Origin: Cladorrhinum sp. PSN259
Lineage: Eukaryota > Ascomycota > Sordariomycetes > Sordariales > Podosporaceae
DNA: 64,000 nt
Assembly: GCA_033725935.1 (NCBI GenBank)
Contig: MU867102.1
Location: forward strand, 186,001 to 250,000
Reading direction: 5' to 3'
Shown: one piece after another, positions 56,450 through 64,000 of the stretch
How positions within the stretch are numbered: position 1 is the first letter of the stretch
Layout: the number at the start of each line of letters is the position of its first letter
Made by a program: the position numbers and the translations under genes
Notes under the pieces: generated by a model
Database searches by the model: none
Told to the model about the DNA's origin: nothing
Seen by the model: the letters and a program-made list of their open reading frames with translations, nothing else

Positions 56450-56537
56450 TGGTGACCAAGCGGGCCGGAGCCGGAGGCGTAGGCCACGTATGGAGTCCTG
56501 GTGGTACAGGACTCTTATGAGAGACCCGCACCACTAG
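56446..56537. repeat. Nested inverted repeat at the 3' end of the thiamine-diphosphate enzyme gene
   Basis: Outer arms CTAGTGGTG (56446-56454) and CACCACTAG (56529-56537) are perfect 9-bp inverted repeats; the left arm includes the stop codon. Inside, GAGTCCTG (56493-56500) and CAGGACTC (56507-56514) form a perfect 8-bp stem with a 6-nt loop. No T run follows the inner hairpin, so it is not a standard bacterial terminator. Confidence 0.65.
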
Positions 56538-56712
56538 TACATTGACGCAAACAGAAGAGTCTAGTGCATCATCATCATTATATATTATATATAATAATAC
56601 GCACACTTTGCCACACCCGTATTAGTAGTTAGCCGGACGCATACCCTCCCATAGTATCTCGGGCTGCCCGGTACGCTACCGCTAACTCTCATTTAAAAAA
56701 ATTACTAGTATT

Positions 56713-57714
56713 TTAGTAGAGGTCAATGGTGCCACCCAAGCTACGCCAAGTGATACCGGGTTCCCGAAGGAGAACTTCCTGGCCGTGGACATTGCGGAGA
56801 AAGACGCCGTGCGTCGAGGCCGTGTACTCAACTGATGGGTCTACCGTAGTCCCAGCGTACTTTCCGTCGGCGAAGTAAACGTGTTTCCAAGTAGATGGGG
56901 GTGTGTCCCGTAGATGTTCCTATCAACCGGAGTACCAGCGTCTGCCGCGTACATCGTTCCTACCAGAAGTTTAGCTCAAAGCTGCTTGCATTTCTATCAA
57001 CGACGTTCTCTTACTTGTCAAGTTATTGCCAAGACGAAAGCTGTGGATGACCTCGCCTAAGCCGTAGAGGTTGTATTTCTCGGGAAGGGGCACCACTAGC
57101 TCGAAGAACTGGTCCTCGTAAACAAGTTTGCTGCCTTTCGTGGAGAAGAGAACATCCCCCGTGGTTCTCCTGCTGATGCTGAAGGAAAATGTGGGATCGT
57201 TATCCCACTCGAACACCACTGCATCTCGCTCAACTCGGGGCTAATCCCAGGAAACGCCGGCTTCGGGACCAACTCCTCGGGAAGGACAAACCATGTGGAA
57301 TTTTTCGGGCCCAGATATCTAGGGAGCATTTCCACATGTAGCCTATCTTGAGTTTGATACTGAACAACAAGCGACAGGAACGGCACTTCGTTGCCGTAGA
57401 CATTGCAGGCTTTTGCCCGCAAGGTCAAGATCGGCGGTAAAGCCATACGGAGACGTCCTGACATTGGACGCGGCGTATCCGGGGCATATATCCTAAGGAT
57501 CTACCGCATCCGGGTCCTTGATGTTAGGGATGAGGTTTGCGCCCCGACCGGCCGTCATTGGTACTGTAAACTGCGCCTGATGACTGCTACCTGTGGCTGT
57601 GGGTGCTAAATGAGGCATAAACGGAGTGGCCTGGATGGATTCTCTGAGGTGCCATGCCCAATATGTGAGCGATGCCGCAGCCACGAGACGGCAGAGACAG
57701 GGCGTCATTCTCAT
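56713..57714 (-). pseudogene. GH31 alpha-glucosidase, 5' part, decayed
   Basis: The minus strand reads a secreted GH31 N-terminus in pieces: QAQFTVPMTAGRGANLIPN, DICPGYAASNV, TLRAKACNVYGNEVPFL, QTQDRLHVEMLPRYLGP, FEWDNDPTFSFSISRRTTGD and NLYGLGEVIHSFRLGNNLT. After an intron-like gap it continues TMYAADAGTPVDRNIYGTHP and STHGVFLRNVHGQEVLLR. An in-frame TAG follows the sixth residue of IKDPDAVDP, at a place where homologues have Gln (CAG to TAG). At least three frame changes and a final TAA at 56713-56715 are present. The catalytic domain is missing. It is clearly dead. Confidence 0.85.
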
Positions 57715-60700
57715 GGGCCTTCCGGTGCCAGAATCGTGCGATGTCTGGCGGCGGACAGACAGGAAATCGCCACGAGGAGGAAAGCCGTAAGTGCAACCCC
57801 TAGCAGAACCGAATCGTCCACGGAGTCAAAGACCAAACTGGAGTGTAGATAGCGCTCCCACGCGGACTCAAACGTAGACCCCTTGCTCTTCATTGTCCCC
57901 AAACAAAGAGGAGCTTCTCGGATCCTGGATCGCAAGTGGGGAGCCCGTTCTGCGTTGCCTTTCTCAATGGCTTCCATGATAGCCTCAGCCTCGACTGTCG
58001 CAGGTATATCTGCCCAAAAATGCTTCTATCCTTGTGGTAGCTTGAAGCCGGGATACCCCTAGATGGTACGTTACCATGCCGTTCCCGACTCCAAGGATGT
58101 TGATACCTCGCCCCCTAGCAATAGGGGTCCAGGACAGCAATGCAAGTTTCGCAAGCGTCCGTCGACGGGGATTGGGTGCCGAAATCTCAGCCAGTACCTT
58201 GACCAAAACGTTGAAAATGGTTGCTTTCTCTTCAGTTTCGAGCACTGGCAGTGCGCAGGTGGGACAAGTTATCCCTGCTGACTGTGATCCTAACCCCCAA
58301 CTGCATTCATGGCTACCGCCAGCGTTCAGGGATGACGGGGTTGTGAACTGGGCGTTTCGATGGTAGTAGGGCCCTTCCCTTATCTGAGATATAGAGGCCA
58401 TGGTGCAAAATGACTTAATAGGAGAGGACATGAGCTTGGGTATGTGGACCATGTTCTGGTTAACCGACATCTGCTGGATTAAATATGCGGTAACTTCTTC
58501 TAGCAGTCTTCGTGCCATGGAACGCAAGGGAGGGGCACGAATGGGTGCCCAAAGAAGGGCTCAGGCGCATGAAATCATGCACTCCGCCCGGCCTCCAAAA
58601 ATGCTCGTCAAGACAGCATCTGTGCCAAGGATTCAACAGACATACCCATATGGGCACTTTGTAAAAGTGGACGAGGGAGGATGTGAGCCATGGGGCACAA
58701 TTTTGTGCTCAAGACCTGCTCCAAGACCCCGAGCACAGCATTGCGTGGGGGAAGGGTGTGTTTAAGCCGGCGGTAGGGAGGGGTGGACCCAGGAGCACGC
58801 CGCCGAGGGGACCGGTCACAAGGTACAACGCCACAAATGGATTTAATGAGTTGCTGGGCTCTTCCCAGGTGGTGCTGGGTCGTTCAGATGTCCTGGTATT
58901 TGCTTAATTAACATGTGGCGCCACCCACACAGCATATTCTGATGTGGCTGTGCTTCCCCGATACCCGCAATCATGCGCCACTGCATCAAATGCTAGCTCC
59001 TTCCTTTGCCTTGGACCTGCAGTCCTTGCACCGATAGTGTTGCTTGGTTTGGGATCGTTGATAACAGTTGCAATGAGCGTTGTGGCAGACCCGGATGTCA
59101 AGTTCATTAAGATACTGACACTAAAGTTTATGGTTAGATCTGTTGCGGATTTCTCGAGTAGAACTTACCCAGCAGCATTCCCAGAAACCATTGGGTTGAG
59201 GCATTATCGGATTTAGGCACTCTAGAAGTCAAACAAGAAGTGAATGAGTTCATAATGTGGGTTGAAGGCTGAATGGGGCAGTTGGCCATGCTGGCTTATT
59301 TATACTGCATTTGTGCTGAAAACAGCTGAGTACACCGTCAAAGAACGTTGTTGCAGTGATAGACGAGAAGAGCTCGTGTTCTATAGCGCCCCAGATACAA
59401 CTTCTTAAGCCCGGTCTCCCTCAGGTCACATTTACGTGCCCCTAACCTTACCAAGGGCATACTTTCGTGCTCCTTGCATTTTAGTGTGAGAATTCACATT
59501 TAACGGGTAGATCAACTCCTCGAAGACAGAGCAATCTCGCAGAGTAACGCAGCATAGATACAGCAGAGTTGACCACTTTTGTGCTTTGGACTGGGAGCCA
59601 GGGAAAAGCGGGCCCAGAGGTTGTCGTCATTCTGTAACTTGTACTAATAGTACTGTTGCTCATCCTGGGCGGAGCTTACCCAGCAACATCTAAAACAGGA
59701 CAGCCTCGAGGACGGCTCACTCTCATGTTCGACCCATGGTATGTGTGAGGGAAGCACGAAACCATGCTTTTTCTAGCCACGTTTCGCAGCTCATTGCTCA
59801 CAGGGGAGGCAGCGAGGAGTGGGGTTGCCACACCTTCGTGTATTGGGGCACGCATTGATGCGCCTTGCATTTTCTCCGCAAATGGCTGGTAACTTCGAGA
59901 TAGACATGGTCTTGTCACCATCGACAAGGGCCGGCGCTATACCCGCCTGAGAAGAGAAGTGCCGCCAAGCAACAGAGGATGGTGTGGACAAATTTGTGGT
60001 TCTGGAGGCTCTCAGAATAGAGCCCGCACTTGTTCAGACCTTATTTGAAACCGATTTCTGCTCGCATTGTGTCCTTGAGCTTCGTTCATGCCCTTCCAAA
60101 TACTGGGACGAAACTTTTCTCCGCTTCTCTACGCAGGATAACCATCCAGACTCCGTCCCTTACTCTTCAGGTAATCCAACCCCCGAAGGTGGTGGGGGGC
60201 AGTGCCCTACAAAACACACTCTGACATGGAACCAGCTTCAGAGGCCTAGTTGCAGCGCTGTTATGGCAAAAATGGACTCGAACGGAAAGTCTGGCAATGA
60301 GTCGGCCACCCTTTATCCTTCCCATTCTCGGGCCCCTCCGAATTCCCCGGCTTCTCCACATCCCGCGGCGAGTTCCACGGCCCAGCCGGTGAGTCCGAAC
60401 TGACAAGAGAACCGAGCAAGGTCAACTATCCTAACGGTCCCCCGGAGGACCGGAAGCCAGGAGTCCAGGCGACAGTGGCCGGCGATATAGACCTCCTCGG
60501 AGTCGCCCTTGACGTCAGAAGCAACGATTGTCGAGCAGGTTGGTTTGGTCGTAGGCCTGAGCTTGGAAGAGCCGGCTATTCCCCCACAAACCCCAGCTGG
60601 TGGTCCCGACGCAGATATGGGAGGGTCGGCTTAGCCTTTTTGTGGAAATAGCGGCTTGCTTGCCGGCCAATGAAGGCACAGGCTCAATTGTGGCTTTTGA

Positions 60701-61934
60701 GCGTACCTGAGCAGGTTGGCTCACGGGCTTGAGGCTGGAATTGGTACAAATAAAAGACTTGATCTCTGTCGTATACCTGGCGTGTGTATCGTTGAAAGTT
60801 TGCCCGAAGATCTTGCCGAGGTGTGAGAATCACACACAAGGATGGACTCGTCTTTTCCGAGTCTGCTGTTCGTCCTGATTTTCAGCAGCATTTCACGTTA
60901 TAGATCTTCGAGGCGCGCCATAGCCCGTTCGCCTCTTTTGTAACTGAGACTCTGTGCGAACGTTGAAACCGAATTTATCATGGGAGTTATTGACAAGGCG
61001 ATGGGAACCGGCCTCATTGAGAGGCAATGCACCCGAGACAAAGAAAAGAAGCAGAAGGTTCGATGTAGAAGAGAGGAATCAGGCCTTAAGAGGGAGGGTG
61101 GCAAACTTTAGATGGTGGTAAAGCAACTTAGAGAAAGGGGGGCTGTGATTACTCATGTGAGGGTGATGAAACTCTAAAGCTGGATGCTGGTATACGTAGA
61201 ACAAACAACACAATATGAGATATAAGCATATTAAGTGCCGTTCACCGTGATGGAGGCATGTCTTCCCGCTGAGCCGATCCAAGATGGAGCTATTCGGCAC
61301 ATGAAAAACAACTCCTTCGCCGCCATCGGATCAAAAATTTCTGCGACAAACAAATTGTAAATATTCAACTCAGGCTCATCAGGCAAACGCGAGCAGTTTG
61401 CGTCTCCCGTGAAGGAAAGCCCCACATTCACTAGTCGAAAATTAACCAGTGAATGTGGACCGCAAACAGGCAATACACTTGTTCACCTGTGAGCCCCGAC
61501 TGTTCTAGGCTTGGTGGACTCTGGTCTTCGCCCCCCGGGCCCAGTTGACATGTCGTGTCCAGCACTGCCAGCAGAAATGGGTGACTCACCAGCAGTAGCA
61601 GGAGACGTATTCAATTGTTCCTTCTGTATCCGTCGTCCCCAAATGCTTCGGTGGTCTCAGCGATCCTCCCCCGTGCTGTCCCTCTCCATTAAACCTGCTC
61701 ACGGCGCGGGGTGGCACCTGACCCATTGAGCCTGGCGCGAATGCTTTATGGCCGAATATTTTCTGTGACCTCTTTTTTTCCTATAAATACCAATCAGAAT
61801 TTCCAGATTTTTTCTCAAACTTCTGCCACACCGCAATCTCTCACAGCTTACCCATCGCGACTCCCCCGCTGCGTTTACATTCGACGATAATACTTCCAAC
61901 CAACAATCCAATATCTAGTCGACATCTATGCGAG
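57715..61934. other. Gene-poor accessory region, 4.2 kb
   Basis: I recognise no gene here. The longest frames are 57985-58527 (minus, 180 codons, with ITCPTCALPVLETEEKA), 57711-57977 (minus, one hydrophobic segment LLGVALTAFLLVAISCL), 58944-59216 (plus, one hydrophobic segment), 59984-60403 (plus, Ser/Pro-rich) and 61231-61473 (minus). None shows a known domain or clear splicing into neighbours. They may be decayed genes or chance frames. Confidence 0.4.
61741..61827 (+). promoter_or_regulatory. Promoter block of family copy G, repeated at 52841-52925
   Basis: A good TATA box, TATAAATA (61782-61789), lies about 150 bp before the ATG at 61935. The surrounding block is shared with 52841-52925, including AAATACCAATCAGAATTTCC. 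Conservation of the block around a TATA box suggests that gene copies spread together with their promoters. Confidence 0.6.
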
Positions 61935-62857
61935 ATGGAGGCATCTGAGTTGCAACCGATTTGTAGGTATAAACAAGAGTTACTGCCCCATCAACTAACA
62001 GTCTCCAGGCGACCTCCTCCTCGACACCGACCGAAACCTCCCTGCCCCTTGGCAATACGAGAAGGTCGGCAATGACGCGATGCTTCAGGGCGTTCGCAAT
62101 GAAATCAGCCTTGAGAACATGGCGAACGACTTAGCCGCCCCAGGGGGGGTCTGGGGAGCTGCCCATAAACGGGTATAAGCGCGATAGGCTTGAGCATTTG
62201 GAAAGAATCACCAATAACCACCAAACGGTTCCTTCCTCTATTTAAACCAGCGAAAGTTTAAGCGGCTTATTTATTTGAATGGTTCATGAACGACTCGGTA
62301 ATTCGGGAATTCAGCTTTTAAAAGTTTAAATAATGGAGCCGTATTGGGAGAGTTTCGGAGTAGTTTCGGGGCGATTAAGTGCTTCGTGGGTTACCTGGTA
62401 AGAATTTCCAATTGCAATTAGTCTTATAAATAAGACTTAAGCGTTTGACAAAAAATATAAGCTCTGTCGCACCCTGACCAGCTCCCCAAACCCCCCTTTG
62501 TACGGCTAAGGAGGCTCGCGAGAAGCTCAACCAAGCCAATACCACCTCGACTCAAGCGGCCAAGGATAACCACGCTAGCGTGGAGACAATTGCCCAGCGG
62601 TATTTCTTCCTCCACGTAGTCAAGGTTCTAGATGGTAGGGATTTGTTCTTTCCGCTTTCGCAGCGTTCTTAAACTGCATCGTAAACTGACTTGCTTCCAG
62701 CTATCATGGCTCGCATCGCAGAGGAGGACTTTGTCAGTAGCTGCGGTTATGGTAAGAACAGCTCCAATCCAGTCAGCCCATTGCTTCATCTTGAGCTGAC
62801 CATTTTCAATCCATATCAGAGTTTGTCGACAAGGATGACGTTGAGACCAATACCTAG
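61935..62857 (+). pseudogene. Mini-exon paralogous family, copy G (short form, interrupted by an insertion)
   Basis: Exons are 61935-61962 (28 nt, MEASELQPI; the W of DWN is lost), 62009-62634, 62701-62751 (51 nt) and 62820-62857. Exon 2 reads LLLDTDRNLPAPWQYEKVGN and ISLENMANDLA, is then broken by a 373-bp inverted-repeat element, and resumes KEAREKLNQANTTSTQAAKD and QRYFFLHVVKVLDA. The 51-nt exon encodes IMARIAEEDFVSSCGY and the tail is EFVDKDDVETNT. Exon lengths and phases equal those of copy D. The element brings a TAA at 62177-62179, so translation stops early unless it is removed. Confidence 0.65.
62134..62506. mobile_element. Non-autonomous DNA element (MITE-like) with terminal inverted repeats
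   Basis: The left end has GGGGGGTCTGGGGAGCTG (about 62142-62159) and the right end CAGCTCCCCAAACCCCCC (62480-62496), which are inverted repeats with one mismatch over 18 bp. Shorter matching ends, GCCG (62134) and CGGC (62503-62506), sit next to TA on both sides, compatible with a TA target duplication. The interior is AT-rich and has no open frame of note. It interrupts the coding exon of family copy G. Confidence 0.65.
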
Positions 62858-63714
62858 TGATACATGACATATCTATATATTGGTAGATAGGTAGATAAGG
62901 TGGTCAAGTAACCTCGGGGAGCGCGTGGCTGCCGTTGGTGCAGTGCGTCCCACTGCAAGCACCCTACTTCTACAGGGCCTGCGCTGCAGCTAACCTTTCC
63001 AAATATATCAAACCTGACATCTTTAATCACAGTACTTACTAGCTATTTGACGTTTTCCTTATTACCCAGTGACGAAACCACCACAAAATCTACGGCAGAT
63101 AGGACCAATAAGTTTTGACATATGAGGGTGATGGTGGGGGTGTCGGCGATGCTTACCTGAGACGATTCTTCTGATCCGAGGGTCTCCAGTCCTTCACCAG
63201 CTGACCTCCACCTCATCGAATCCAAGATCCACGGTCATAGAAGGAAATAGTGCTGCGGGGATTAGCTACTGAAGACCTCTTAAGGCCAATCGTAATATAT
63301 AGAAGACAGAGAGCGCATTGAGCCAATTAATATTAACCGTTCCCTGGTCCTTAATCTGGATGTCTCAATCACCCTCTTCGCGTTTGTATCTTGAAATCTA
63401 CAAAAGGTATTCATCTATTGCTCCTACTGATGTGAGAATCGCACATTTGAGACAGCAATGTCAACTACCGTATTATTCACGCTCCGAGCAAAGCACTCGT
63501 TGAAATGTTTTGTCCTTCCTCATACTGTCCTAACTTAAGATCTTGAATGTCGCTTCAGTAACAGAGGAAAAGAACATGAGATAAGCGAAAAACGAACAAT
63601 TGACGCCCTTTTTTCGGCGAGAAAGACAATGCTAGGAAACGCAACGATGTTCGTCGTATCACAACAAAAGAAGTAGACAACACAGCCTGCGCGAGATTGT
63701 ATGGCACACAAAGG
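62858..63714. other. Intergenic region
   Basis: This 857-bp stretch has short frames only. No gene was recognised. Confidence 0.35.
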
Positions 63715-63905
63715 AAAAGGAGACTCTTCACCAAGATCATCTCGATTGATGTCTGTTGACGCTCGGCGGTGGCTTCTTCGACCGCCTTCAGGAGGGCTCC
63801 ATTGCCCAAGGTCTCGTACGTGTGACCCGCACGAAGGACGCGAAGAGGTTCTCGATGGCCACGCGATAGTGCTCATTCGAATCAGGCCACACTTTCGACG
63901 ATATG
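63715..63905 (-). pseudogene. Mini-exon paralogous family, copy J (fragment, tentative)
   Basis: The minus strand reads SSKVWPDSNEHYRVAIENLF and then, after a one-base shift, RAGHTYETLGNGALLKAVEE. This follows the family order: P then Y, a helix, then AGH. Compare copy C (ILPTNAQYAEVG, AIAAGHSHKSL). No GY exon was found downstream in the window and no clean mini-exon upstream. The assignment is by eye and weaker than for the other copies. Confidence 0.35.
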
Positions 63906-64000
63906 GCGGATCAAGGCCGCCACAATACCTGCAACGCCCTATAGCAAACGACGTTTAGGGAATCGCGAAGCATCAGTTCTTCGCTTATGTGATGGAGCTG
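63906..64000. other. Right edge of window
   Basis: The last 95 bp could hold the 5' part of copy J on the minus strand (ISEELMLRDSLNVVCYRALQ is open) but cannot be judged at the edge. Confidence 0.25.

Noticed and set aside
1..64000. CRISPR array, bacterial operon or Shine-Dalgarno signals
   Set aside because: No repeat-spacer pattern was seen, and gene structure is eukaryotic throughout apart from the single intronless GC-rich gene.

Overview
The window looks like a chromosome segment of a filamentous ascomycete (Pezizomycotina). The evidence is short GT-AG introns of about 50-85 bp, single Zn2Cys6 regulators, a HET-domain gene, a fungal 3CxxC zinc-finger protein, a GH27 alpha-galactosidase and an intron-containing tRNA-Pro(UGG). 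The species cannot be named from the sequence alone.

Left part (1-39 kb) is mostly ordinary gene space. In order: the 3' part of a PIF1-like helicase; an ACS-family MFS transporter; mitochondrial 3-oxoacid CoA-transferase; an AhpD-like protein; a mitochondrial dicarboxylate-type carrier with a 19-nt microexon; a Zn2Cys6 regulator whose stop codon lies 4 bp from the carrier's; an FAD monooxygenase; MSH6 with a GC-AG intron; a DOMON/cytochrome b561 protein; a broken nucleoside-phosphorylase remnant; alpha-galactosidase; a HET gene with a shift at a C9 run; a small Cys-rich ORF; a PCMH/BBE-type FAD oxidoreductase; a second regulator with only half of the usual zinc cluster; a DUF1479 protein; a DUF1993 protein; and tRNA-Pro.

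Right part (39-64 kb) is accessory in character: long gene-poor stretches, pseudogenes, a 10-N assembly gap framed by homopolymers, and repeats. Normal genes here are a 3CxxC zinc-finger protein, a HAD-IIB phosphatase-like protein and an unknown 267-residue protein. A GC-rich, intronless, bacterial-looking thiamine-diphosphate enzyme gene sits alone between inverted repeats and next to a decayed GH31 alpha-glucosidase.

The most interesting observation is a dispersed, unrecognised paralogous family with at least eight intact or broken loci between 41.8 and 63.9 kb. Members share a 24-nt mini-exon encoding a D/N-W-N-like motif (or a 28-nt first exon that equals a 4-nt exon plus this 24-nt exon), phase-1 introns, an AGH/AGY motif and a GY motif at a phase-1 junction. 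The short members also share a 51-nt exon. One member is interrupted by a 373-bp element with terminal inverted repeats. Its promoter block recurs near another member.
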